NCBI RefSeq assembly: GCF_003236175.1
Contig: NZ_QKTW01000020.1
Span: 1 to 64,000 of the forward strand
Direction: 5' to 3'
Length of the DNA: 64,000 nucleotides
Origin: Taibaiella soli
GTDB taxonomy: Bacteria; Bacteroidota; Bacteroidia; Chitinophagales; Chitinophagaceae
The number at the start of each line of letters is the position of its first letter. Position 1 is the stretch's first letter. Positions 49,393 through 57,225 of the stretch are shown here, one piece after another. A program made the position numbers and the translations under genes. The notes under the pieces were generated by a model. It made no database searches and had not been told where the DNA came from. It saw nothing but the letters and a program-made list of their open reading frames with translations.

Positions 49393-50040
49393 TTAAGAGT
49401 ATTTGATGATAATAGACTCAATGACATTCGCTGCATCTTCACATTTATCTGTTACGATTTCGAGCATCTGGAACAAGTCTTTTTTCTTGATCAGTTCAAT
49501 CGGGTTGATATTGGAAGAGAACAGCCCGATCATTGCTTTATCGAGCAGCTCGTCGCCTTCGTTCTCAAGGCTGTTGATTTTTACACATGCTTCGGTGATA
49601 GAACGCAGATCGCGCATATTACGAAGCTCTTTTACTGCTTTGTTCAGTTCATTTACCGAACGGTGGATGATATCTGCAAAGCCAACTGTGATAGCATCTT
49701 TCTCATGAATGCTGTAATTGACAATTCTTTTGGCTGCGCCCCAGATGTAGTCGGCAACATCGTCGAGTGATGTAGCGAGAAAGTGAATGTCTTCGCGATC
49801 AAAAGGAGTAATGAAATTACGGCCCAGCTCAATAAAGATACGGTGGGTGATCTCATCGTTTTTGTGTTCCAGTTCTTCCAGGCTTTTCAGCAAAGAATCA
49901 CGACGAGCGTAATCCTCTTCAGAAACCGCTTTTTTAAACACTTCACTCATTTGCACCAGAGAAGCGGTTACTTCTTCAAACAATCCGTAGAATACACGGT
50001 CTTTCGGCATGAACAGTTTTACAAAAGATCCAAACGCCAT
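49393..50040 (-). CDS. DUF47 / PhoU-like Pit accessory protein
   Basis: 215 residues, all-helical. Features of the DUF47 (PhoU_div) family are DRVFYGLFEEVTASLVQM near the start, HKNDEITHRIF, TPFDREDIHFLATSLDDVAD, and a C-terminal ALIGLFSS-like region followed by LFQMLEIVTDKCEDAANVIE. The acidic clusters (for example EDIHFLATSLDD) would bind metal as in PhoU. It is thought to regulate the Pit transporter encoded 18 bases downstream. A -7 box TAATTTTG lies on the minus strand at 50068-50075. Confidence 0.92.
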   Translation of the reverse strand: MAFGSFVKLFMPKDRVFYGLFEEVTASLVQMSEVFKKAVSEEDYARRDSLLKSLEELEHKNDEITHRIFIELGRNFITPFDREDIHFLATSLDDVADYIWGAAKRIVNYSIHEKDAITVGFADIIHRSVNELNKAVKELRNMRDLRSITEACVKINSLENEGDELLDKAMIGLFSSNINPIELIKKKDLFQMLEIVTDKCEDAANVIESIIIKYS

Positions 50041-50527
50041 AATTCGTTTTAGTTAAAAATTTGGTCGCAAAATTATCTCTTACAAAGGGCTATGTTAAGT
50101 CTTAACACAGAATTAATAATTTCTTAACCTTGATTGTGAATAAATAATTATTATAAATTTAAATGTTTATTGTCTTTATATCGCTGATGTCTGATTTCCT
50201 GCTATCTGATTTGAAAGGAAATTCTGGAAATCTTGTATAAATACGGGAATCCATGGTGTTGGTCAGGAAGCTTTGTGTGTTCGCGGAACTGCTCGCACAA
50301 GAGTAAAAGATGAACTGCGGTCAATCTTTTGAGTCGCATTAAACATTGTTTGGTTCTGCGGGCAAAAGTATCTGTTAATATTGTCCTGACACAATGATAA
50401 TTCAAACTTAATAATTTGGTAACAGTGAGGTTAAAAATGTTTCGTATGACGTTGATAAAGAAAGTATAATAGGATATGCGAAACGTGTTGTTTGTGTAAA
50501 AAGAAGTGTGTATTGAATGAGGTGCGA
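50041..50527. other. Intergenic region without recognisable gene
   Basis: A 487-base AT-rich gap. It carries the DUF47 promoter box (TAATTTTG on the minus strand, 50068-50075) and CGCTGATGTCTGATTTC at about 50183, which also occurs near 7788 after the GT-C gene. I see nothing else: no hairpin with T tract, tRNA or credible ORF. Confidence 0.55.
50068..50075 (-). promoter_or_regulatory. -7 promoter element of DUF47-pit operon
   Basis: The minus strand reads TAATTTTG, an exact TAnnTTTG match, 27 bases before the DUF47 ATG. Confidence 0.5.
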
Positions 50528-51580
50528 TTATAAACGGACGCGCGGATCGATCTTGCTGTATAGAATATCGGTCAGCAGATTAACGATGATAAAGATGAAT
50601 GCAGTGAGTAGTACAGCGCCCATAACCAGGGGAAAGTCAAATTTGTCGAGGGCATCAACCGTTATTTTGCCAACGCCTTTCCATCCGAAGATGTATTCGA
50701 CGAAAAAAGAACCCGCCAGTAATTCGGCCAGCCAGCCAGAGACTGCGGTAATAACTGGGTTAAGCGCATTAGGTAAGGCATGCCGGAAGATAACGCGTGT
50801 TTTGGTCAGCCCTTTGGCATTGGCTGTGCGGATATAGTCCTGTGATAAAACATCCAGCATAGCGCTGCGGGTCAGCTGTGTGATGATCGCCAGCGGACGA
50901 ATGCCTAGTGCTAACGCCGGTAAAATCAGATTGCGCAGCATGAGTCTTTTTCCTTTGAATGCATCATATTCCCAAAGGCTGCCCGTCATATTCAGGCCGG
51001 TAATGCTGTGCAATAAAAAGCCGAAGAAATAAGCAATCAGTAAGGCTGCGAAAAAGGAAGGCATAGAGATGCCCGCTACACTCGCCACGATTGAAGATGT
51101 ATCAAGCCAGGTATCTTTTTTGAGTGCAGCTAACGTACCGAGTAAGATGCCAATGATAGTAGCAAACGTCATTGCTGCCAGTGCTAGTATAATGGTTCCG
51201 GGTAATGCTTCTGAAAGTACGGCGCTTACTTCTTTTTTGGTGCGGTAAGAACGGCCGAGATAAGGCCATTTGGCAGCAATGCACCTGGAAGAAAGCGGAA
51301 TCAGTTTTTGATAATGGTACTTTGTTTGTGTGGCCGAATCATTCTCGTGCAGTCCGATCGGTGAAAGGTCATTCAGGTAAAGGCAATAGCGCAGCCACAT
51401 CGGTTTGTCTAAATTCAGGTCGCGGCGTGCATTTTCAATGGACGCAAGGTCGCTGCGCTGGCCCATTACCAGTCGTGCAGGATCTGCAGGTAGTACGTTG
51501 AACATAAAGAACACCAACGTTACCACACCCCAAAGAATAAACAGGCTGTACCTGATTCGTTTTGCTAAAAACCTGATCAT
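50528..51580 (-). CDS. ABC transporter permease, OppB/DppB family
   Basis: 350 residues, six membrane spans. The N-terminal segment (MIRFLAKRIRYSLFILWGVV, then FNVLPADPARLVMGQ) and the EAA loop (SQDYIRTANAKGLTK, then FRHALPNALNPVI) define a peptide/nickel-type permease of the inner membrane. It would pair with an OppC-like permease, ATPases and a binding protein, but none is adjacent; upstream and downstream genes are unrelated. In Bacteroidota the partner genes may lie elsewhere. Compared with E. coli OppB (~306 residues) it has an insertion around 75-125. Substrate unknown. Confidence 0.9.
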   Translation of the reverse strand: MIRFLAKRIRYSLFILWGVVTLVFFMFNVLPADPARLVMGQRSDLASIENARRDLNLDKPMWLRYCLYLNDLSPIGLHENDSATQTKYHYQKLIPLSSRCIAAKWPYLGRSYRTKKEVSAVLSEALPGTIILALAAMTFATIIGILLGTLAALKKDTWLDTSSIVASVAGISMPSFFAALLIAYFFGFLLHSITGLNMTGSLWEYDAFKGKRLMLRNLILPALALGIRPLAIITQLTRSAMLDVLSQDYIRTANAKGLTKTRVIFRHALPNALNPVITAVSGWLAELLAGSFFVEYIFGWKGVGKITVDALDKFDFPLVMGAVLLTAFIFIIVNLLTDILYSKIDPRVRL

Positions 51581-51627
51581 CTATTTAGTTGACAGTTCTC
51601 AATATTAATTGACAACATTAATTTGAG

Positions 51628-51694
51628 TTGACAATTGACAATGGTGTTGGGAGTCAATTTGGGAAAACTGTCAACTGTCCATTGTCAATTGAAA
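51628..51694. repeat. Inverted TTGACAATTGACAATGG repeat
   Basis: TTGACAATTGACAATGG (from 51628) and CCATTGTCAATTGAAAA (to about 51694) are inverted copies between the DoxX-like and permease genes. They belong to the ATTGAC/CACCATTGAC word family scattered over this window. Confidence 0.65.
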
Positions 51695-51696
51695 AT

Positions 51697-52809
51697 TTAG
51701 TTATGCCAATCCACTTGTTTCGGATAGTCACGGAAGCTCCATTTGTTGACTACCGTGCCATTATTCAGTAACATGAGACCAGGATTGGTGCGCATGCCGG
51801 TTTTGCTTGCTGTATTGTCTACCACCAGCAGATTGAATTTGGTCAGATTCCATTTTTGCAGGAATGCCATAGTGCTCGGCTGGTCAGAGGAAGACAATAT
51901 ATAGGTTGGGATGTTTTTCGCTTCGGCTGCGTCCAGCAATTGTTTCAAACGATCCATATTGTCGGTCCGCGCTTTGTTGACATCGCGAACAAAGAAAAGA
52001 AACACATAACCCGGTGCTTTCAATACTTCATCTGTGTGATCATTGCCTTCGTAATCGCTCAGTTTAAAATCCTTGATTGCCGCTTCACCCGTACCTTCTT
52101 TAATCAGTTTGGTTTTGCTGTCCACAAATTTCCAGGTACTGTCCTGCCATGGATAATCAGCGGTTGTGAAATCTTTCTTCACACCGTCTTTTTCATAAGT
52201 CAATACCGTTTCAAAAACGGGAGGCTGAGCGCCTGGCGGCAGTTGTGATTTCTCGTAGAGATTATTGCCAATTTTATAAGGCAGACAATCGTAGAAAGGC
52301 AGATGTTCCAAAACATACCACTGAATACCAAATGCAAAGAATACTGTAATGATCATCAGGGCCAGGCTAGGGTAGCCGCTGAACAGCGGTTTGATGCGCT
52401 TGCGGAAAATCCAGAGTACAATGGCCATTACCAGCAGCGCAACATCCTTATAAAAGGTTTCGGTATTCGTTATTTTAATACAGTCACCAAAACAGCCGCA
52501 TTCTTTGATTTTTCCGGAGAATAAGACATAGGCAGTGAGGAACGTGAAAAACGTAATCAGTAATAATAAAAGCATGGAGAAGACGCGCTGCGCAAAACCG
52601 AGTAACAAAGCCACGCCGGCAATGATCTCAAAAGCGATCATCAGTACAGATAATGACAGAGACCAGGAAATGAGACTTGGCATATGCCAGACCTCAAAAA
52701 ACTCCATCATTTTATAACTTAATCCAAGCGGGTCATTTGCCTTCACCAGTCCTGAGAAAATAAACAGAACGCCTACCACAATCCTTAGTAACCAGAGAAC
52801 GTATTTCAT
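51697..52809 (-). CDS. DoxX-like membrane protein with thioredoxin-fold tail (BT_3928 type)
   Basis: 370 residues. The N-terminal ~160 residues are a DoxX/MauE-like four-helix membrane domain (RIVVGVLFIFSGLVKANDPL, then LLLGFAQRVFSMLLLLLITF) with a Cys cluster KECGCFGDC after the third helix. The C-terminal region (~235-370) resembles a redoxin/thioredoxin fold (KAPGYVFLFFVRDVNKA, ADNTAS-like turn, TNPGLMLLNNGTV) but lacks a CxxC active site. The product is of the type annotated BT_3928 in Bacteroides. The local order (this gene, DUF1599, then divergent folP) is one I recall from other Bacteroidota. Molecular role unknown; perhaps respiratory or redox-related. Confidence 0.85.
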   Translation of the reverse strand: MKYVLWLLRIVVGVLFIFSGLVKANDPLGLSYKMMEFFEVWHMPSLISWSLSLSVLMIAFEIIAGVALLLGFAQRVFSMLLLLLITFFTFLTAYVLFSGKIKECGCFGDCIKITNTETFYKDVALLVMAIVLWIFRKRIKPLFSGYPSLALMIITVFFAFGIQWYVLEHLPFYDCLPYKIGNNLYEKSQLPPGAQPPVFETVLTYEKDGVKKDFTTADYPWQDSTWKFVDSKTKLIKEGTGEAAIKDFKLSDYEGNDHTDEVLKAPGYVFLFFVRDVNKARTDNMDRLKQLLDAAEAKNIPTYILSSSDQPSTMAFLQKWNLTKFNLLVVDNTASKTGMRTNPGLMLLNNGTVVNKWSFRDYPKQVDWHN

Positions 52810-52855
52810 TATTGATAGATTGTTGATTTATGATTTTTGATTGAGTGTTTGGGTT

Positions 52856-52883
52856 GTAGAGACGTAGCATGCTACGTCTCTAC
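52856..52883. repeat. Dispersed GACGTAGCATGCTACGTC palindrome, copy 2
   Basis: A 28-base perfect palindrome, GTAGAGACGTAGCA plus its complement, in the 154-base gap between the DoxX-like and DUF1599 genes. It is followed by CTTCGCCTCCGCTCAGGGTGA and by CACCATTGACCATTCAC words up to 52975. Confidence 0.88.
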
Positions 52884-52963
52884 GCTATGTTGTGCCCTTC
52901 GCCTCCGCTCAGGGTGACAGTATGATTAAACATGTTGACGTTTGACGTTTCACCATTGACCAT

Positions 52964-53503
52964 TCACGATTCACCGATCTTGATCAGTGCAAACATTGCA
53001 TAGTTTACAATATCGGCAAAGTTCGCGTCAATTCCTTCTGAGACTAAAGTTTGTCCGTCGTTGGCAACAATCTGGCGAACACGCAGCAGTTTTGTGAGAA
53101 TAAGATCTACAAAAGATTCCTGCGACATATCGCGCCATGCTTCACCATAGTCATGATTTTTTTCCAGCATCAGGTCTTCGATTTCCTTTGCTTTTGCTTC
53201 ATACCATTGCTTTGCTTCATCGAGGCTTAGCTCAAAAGGTGTCTCCTTCGGCAGCACTTCCTGTACCATTGCGATAATGCCATAGTTCACGATACCTACA
53301 AATTCGCTTTCAATACTATCACCGATTTTCTGTTTGCCCGTTTCCTGTATCTGGCGGATGCGCCATGCTTTAATATATATCTGGTCTACGATAGAAATGG
53401 TGCGGAGTACACGCCATGAAGTACCATAGTCCTTTGCTTTTTTTACATATAAATCTTTACAGCGGGTAATTACCTCGTGATATTGTTGGAGCGTTTTTGT
53501 CAT
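52964..53503 (-). CDS. Doubled DUF1599 protein
   Basis: 179 residues made of two copies of the DUF1599 (Nmad1-type) domain. Copy 1 has KKAKDYGTSWRVLRTISIVD, then RIRQIQETG and FVGIVNYGIIAM. Copy 2 has EKNHDYGEAWRDMSQESFVD, then RVRQIVANDG and FADIVNYAMFAL. The DYG-x-(S/A)-W-R, R-(I/V)-R-Q-I and I-V-N-Y blocks match between halves, so an internal duplication is certain. The helical fold recalls MazG-like nucleotide-binding proteins, but no catalytic activity is established. Its start faces folP across a 44-base divergent gap, suggesting shared control or linked function. Confidence 0.9.
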   Translation of the reverse strand: MTKTLQQYHEVITRCKDLYVKKAKDYGTSWRVLRTISIVDQIYIKAWRIRQIQETGKQKIGDSIESEFVGIVNYGIIAMVQEVLPKETPFELSLDEAKQWYEAKAKEIEDLMLEKNHDYGEAWRDMSQESFVDLILTKLLRVRQIVANDGQTLVSEGIDANFADIVNYAMFALIKIGES

Positions 53504-53547
53504 CTGTGTAATATTGTGTGCGATGCTGAAAGCATTGTTTTAAAACG

Positions 53548-54402
53548 ATGAGTTCCAAAAATACACTTTTACCCATACAAACCACCCTTCAAAGCCGCGG
53601 CCAGCTGCTCAATCTTGAATGTCCTGTTGTAATGGGTATTCTCAACGTTACGCCGGACAGTTTCTATACTAAAGGACGGGACAGCGATGCAGATGGTTTG
53701 CTGCGAAATGCTGAAAAAATGTTAAACCAGGGCGCCAGGATCCTTGATATTGGCGGCGCTTCTACAAGGCCGGGTTCAGACATCAGCGACGCAGAGGAGG
53801 AGCTGGCCCGTGTAATACCTGTTATGAACGCCATCAGCAATCGTTTTCCGGAAGCATGGTTGTCGATCGATACATATCATTCTAACGTAGCGAGGGAAGC
53901 CATACAGGCCGGTGCGCACATCGTCAATGATATTAGCAGTGGCAAGATCGATGCGGAAATGATGCAGATTGTAGCTGCGCTGAAAGTACCTTATATAGGT
54001 ATGCATATGCAGGGCGTACCAAAAAATATGCAGGAAAATCCGCAGTATGAAAATGTAACTGTTGAGGTGCGGAAAGGTCTCGGAGATATGTGTCAGCAGG
54101 CGTCAGAAGCGGGCATTACTGATATTGTTGTTGATCTGGGTTTTGGTTTTGGCAAAACAGTGGCGCATAATTTCGAATTGCTGCGCAATATGCATACTTT
54201 TCGGATGCTTGGAAAGCCAATACTGGCAGGACTTTCGAGAAAGTCGATGATCTGCAAGACGCTTCATGTAAATCCGGAACATGCTTTAAATGGTACCACA
54301 GCACTAAATATGGTGGCGCTGCAGCAGGGCGCCAACATACTTCGGGTGCACGATGTAAAGGAAGCCGTTGAGGTAATTTCTTTGTTCCGAGCTTTGAAAT
54401 AA
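53548..54402 (+). CDS. folP: Dihydropteroate synthase
   Basis: 284 residues. It joins p-aminobenzoate to dihydropterin pyrophosphate in folate synthesis and is the target of sulfonamides. All signatures are present: VMGILNVTPDSFYTKGRD, RILDIGGASTRPGSD, WLSIDTYHSNVAREAI, AHIVNDISSGK, VVDLGFGFGKT, ILAGLSRKSMI and the final RVHDVKEAVEVI. The stretch GASTRPGSD keeps the Thr-Arg-Pro of the pABA/sulfa-binding loop, with Gly-Ala where Gly-Gly or Gly-Glu is usual in some relatives. A strong hairpin terminator follows at 54451-54485. Confidence 0.97.
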   Translation: MSSKNTLLPIQTTLQSRGQLLNLECPVVMGILNVTPDSFYTKGRDSDADGLLRNAEKMLNQGARILDIGGASTRPGSDISDAEEELARVIPVMNAISNRFPEAWLSIDTYHSNVAREAIQAGAHIVNDISSGKIDAEMMQIVAALKVPYIGMHMQGVPKNMQENPQYENVTVEVRKGLGDMCQQASEAGITDIVVDLGFGFGKTVAHNFELLRNMHTFRMLGKPILAGLSRKSMICKTLHVNPEHALNGTTALNMVALQQGANILRVHDVKEAVEVISLFRALK

Positions 54403-54450
54403 TGAATAGAAAATAATAATTTATTTTTTGTTAATGCATTTTGCATTGAT

Positions 54451-54485
54451 AAATGCGGCCACTCATTATTTGGGTGGCCGCATTT
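54451..54485 (+). terminator. Terminator of folP
   Basis: AAATGCGGCCAC and GTGGCCGCATTT form a 12-bp perfect stem around an 11-base loop, 49 bases past the stop. The rest of the 54403-54909 gap is AT-rich leader DNA without a recognisable gene; a CACCTTTG at 54776 is one mismatch from TAnnTTTG. Confidence 0.85.
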
Positions 54486-54909
54486 ATATGTGTGTTTAAT
54501 AATGTCTGAAATGCAGTTGGGATATGGGTTTTGGTGAGAATTTTGATATGTAGAATATTTTACACAAACTAAAAATCTCAATAAAGCTTCAAAATATCGA
54601 TGTGTTTTATGTATTATTTTATAAATGATGTAGGGAAACGTTCTTTTTCATGATTTAGTATAAACTGAAAAAAAAAATAGATCACAATTTGTTTTTTTCT
54701 AATACTATTTCGTAATTTTTCTTTCTACCCACCCGTCATTCCCACCAATTCCCCAATTTTCCCACTCCATGATTTCACCTTTGTTGGTTCATAAATTGTT
54801 TAACAGGTCAGCGTCCTTTCGTTTCCCAATTTATCGACTTGCATAGACTAATTGCGTTGAAAACAGCAAACAGTAACATTTTAACCAAAACAAAAAACAA
54901 TTGTAGTCT

Positions 54910-56388
54910 ATGTTCAGAAACAAAACTACCCGCTTGTCGATCTTAGCTTCTCTGCTATTCTCTAGTTTAATCGCAACAGCGCAAACCAATGAAACTCCTC
55001 TCGTAAATGGCCACGGTACCGGTCTTATTTCATTAACGCCACAACAAATAGCCGAACAACCTCAGGTAAATTGGGACATCCTGGCTAAGTATTCACCTTT
55101 AAAAAATGCAGCATTACAACGCACCACAGGTGCCAACGGTGTTATGCTCCCAACCCCGCCAATCATGGATCAGGGTCAGCAAGGCAGCTGTGTGGGATTT
55201 GCTTACGCAACAGCAATGAGTATTATGCTGGATGAAGCAATGGGAAATGTTGCCTGGACAGCTGATATTGTACGCAGCCCGGCTTATATCTATAATCAGA
55301 TTAAAGGGAGCAGCAATTGTGCCAGCGGCTCTAGTCCGGTAAGCGCGGCAAGCCTGTTGGCTAGTTCTGGTGTTTGCTCCTGGAATGCGATGGTGTACAA
55401 TCAGCTTGATTGTTCCACAATGCCTACCAGTGCACAAAATGCGCTGGCTGCACAAGTAAAAGGTGGCACCAACGGTGGTAACGCCTGGTTGAACGGCAGT
55501 TCAATAACCGATTACAAAAATGCGCTGAACTTAGGTTATCCGGTTGCCGGCTGCATCAACGCTAGTACTTTTGCAGTAAACGCTCAAGGTGTGATCACGA
55601 GCTACACCAGCTCTGGTGCTAACCACTGCGTTTGTGTGGTTGGATACGACGACAGTGCACAATTGTTGAAAGTACAGAATTCATGGAGTGCTTCATGGGG
55701 CGCTTCTGGTTTCTTCTACGTTCCGTATACTGCCGTTGCGGGTAATTTCTTCTGTGGTGGTGCAAACGTAATTTATGGTGTTAGCTATGGCAGCGTTACT
55801 CCGCCGCCAACACCTCCAACACCTCCGACACCGCCAACGCCAGTAGCTACAAATGCTACTTTCTTTACTAATTGCAGCTACGGTGGTACGTCTGTAACGC
55901 TGGCCGCAGGTAATTACAACAGTAGTGATCTGGTTGCTAAGGGCATTGGAACGAATACGATTTCTTCATTGCAGGTGACTGGCTGTAAAGTGACTTTGTA
56001 CGCTAAGGCAAACTATACAGGATCAAGCAAAATTTATACAGCGAATAACTCATGTCTGACTATTGATAAGTTTGACAATAAAACCATGTCGCTGAAAATA
56101 GCTGCTACTACAGCTGCTTTGGCTTCTGTAAATGAAGCTACGGGCTTTGATGTAGAAGTTAGTCCTAATCCTGCAAGTGACAAGTTGGTTGTGCATATTG
56201 ATGGCTCAAACGAAGCGGCTCATGTACAACTGATGAATCTGCAGGGGCAGGTTGTGATTGACAGAACTGAAACTATTAATGGTTCTACTGATGTGACTGT
56301 AGAACGCGGTTCATTGGCCGCTGGTATGTATATTCTGCAAGTAGTGCAGGGTAGCAGCCGCGATCAACAGAAAGTAGTTTTTAACTAG
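54910..56388 (+). CDS. T9SS-secreted papain-like (C1) protease with crystallin domain
   Basis: 492 residues. The signal peptide ends about residue 25 (SSLIATAQ). The C1 cysteine-protease domain spans ~70-290: catalytic Cys94 in GQQGSCVGFAYA, His239 in GANHCVCVVGYDD and Asn257 in KVQNSWSASWG. A Pro/Thr linker (PPTPPTPPTPPTP) at ~297-312 leads to a beta/gamma-crystallin-like domain (~315-398; FFTNCSYGGTSVTLAAGNY). The last ~80 residues (VEVSPNPASDKLVVHIDG, then LAAGMYILQVVQG) are a T9SS sorting domain. A paralogue with extra domains is at 59994. Likely an extracellular endopeptidase; target unknown. Confidence 0.92.
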   Translation: MFRNKTTRLSILASLLFSSLIATAQTNETPLVNGHGTGLISLTPQQIAEQPQVNWDILAKYSPLKNAALQRTTGANGVMLPTPPIMDQGQQGSCVGFAYATAMSIMLDEAMGNVAWTADIVRSPAYIYNQIKGSSNCASGSSPVSAASLLASSGVCSWNAMVYNQLDCSTMPTSAQNALAAQVKGGTNGGNAWLNGSSITDYKNALNLGYPVAGCINASTFAVNAQGVITSYTSSGANHCVCVVGYDDSAQLLKVQNSWSASWGASGFFYVPYTAVAGNFFCGGANVIYGVSYGSVTPPPTPPTPPTPPTPVATNATFFTNCSYGGTSVTLAAGNYNSSDLVAKGIGTNTISSLQVTGCKVTLYAKANYTGSSKIYTANNSCLTIDKFDNKTMSLKIAATTAALASVNEATGFDVEVSPNPASDKLVVHIDGSNEAAHVQLMNLQGQVVIDRTETINGSTDVTVERGSLAAGMYILQVVQGSSRDQQKVVFN

Positions 56389-56413
56389 TTCGGAAAAAAT
56401 TATAGCAAGAACG

Positions 56414-56445
56414 AAGCAGTCGCCTGTGGCGGCTGCTTTTTCTTT
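56414..56445 (+). terminator. Terminator of first T9SS protease gene
   Basis: AAGCAGTCGCC and GGCGGCTGCTT (one wobble) around TGT, then a T-rich tract, 25 bases past the stop. Confidence 0.85.
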
Positions 56446-56552
56446 TATTTAAACATAAAATGAAGAGGAGCTTTGCGAAAAAAAATTTGCAGTATTATTG
56501 CAGCCCTGAAAAAGCGGGTGATCCCGTTTTGATTTAATTAAACCAAGCAAAA

Positions 56553-57137
56553 GTGAAAAAAATCCTATTCAGTATTTCTTTACTGACGTCTATTTATTCG
56601 AATGGACAATCCGTCATTCAATGGGACGGTCAATATCAGTTGCAGTTTTCCGATTTCCAGTCAAAAGCGACGCAGCTCACCGGCGCAAGAGTATATAGTA
56701 TTAATCCTGGTGACAGAATTAGTTTTGCGTATAACACGACTAATGGTCAATTACTGTTCACCAAAAACTTTAATTCCACTGTCAGCTGCTCTTTTAACCG
56801 GGAGATCGCCGCGCTAATGGCTCCCGATGAAGAAACGGCAAATGCTTTATTGAACTATGCACGTTACGAATTTGACCTTTCGGAATTGTACGCACGAAAA
56901 TTGAGAAAGCGTTTCTATGAAGGAAAAACTATCGCGTCAGGAATAACGTTTTTTGATCCGTTGTATGATGCCGTGCAGAAGGAATATTCTGCCAGGAACG
57001 GGCTAGATGCGCAAGAGACGGACATGGGAAGGAATGAAATACTGCTGAAGGAAAAACATGAGCAGGTGCTGAAGGAAATTGCGGATTTGGAAGATTTTTG
57101 CAAAACATGCAAACCAGCTAAAAAGCATAAAGTATAG
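56553..57137 (+). CDS. Secreted protein of unknown function
   Basis: 194 residues, GTG start. Short signal peptide MKKILFSISLLTSIYSNGQ. The mature N-terminal half is beta-rich (WDGQYQLQFSDFQSKA, then YNTTNGQLLFTKNF) and recalls the N-terminal strand pattern of DUF922-like secreted proteins, but I cannot confirm that. The C-terminal half is strongly helical and charged, with possible coiled coil around 100-175 (LNYARYEFDLSELYARKLRK and MGRNEILLKEKHEQVLKEI), and ends in a Cys pair (FCKTCKP). It lies between the first protease gene, which has its own terminator, and the convergent lectin gene. Confidence 0.65.
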   Translation: MKKILFSISLLTSIYSNGQSVIQWDGQYQLQFSDFQSKATQLTGARVYSINPGDRISFAYNTTNGQLLFTKNFNSTVSCSFNREIAALMAPDEETANALLNYARYEFDLSELYARKLRKRFYEGKTIASGITFFDPLYDAVQKEYSARNGLDAQETDMGRNEILLKEKHEQVLKEIADLEDFCKTCKPAKKHKV

Positions 57138-57175
57138 TTCTGGCTACATTCCAGTGTTTCAGACTGATAATATGC

Positions 57176-57208
57176 AAAACGAGCAACGAAAGAATCGTTG
57201 CTCGTTTT
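57176..57208. terminator. Bidirectional hairpin terminator
   Basis: A 14-bp perfect stem AAAACGAGCAACGA with its complement around AAGAA (57190-57194), between the convergent hypothetical and lectin genes. Confidence 0.88.
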
Positions 57209-57225
57209 GTTTTATTCTGTTTGTC

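Noticed and set aside
50202-50405. Minus-strand 67-residue frame
   Set aside because: No upstream signal, no recognisable sequence, in an AT-rich gap; likely chance.
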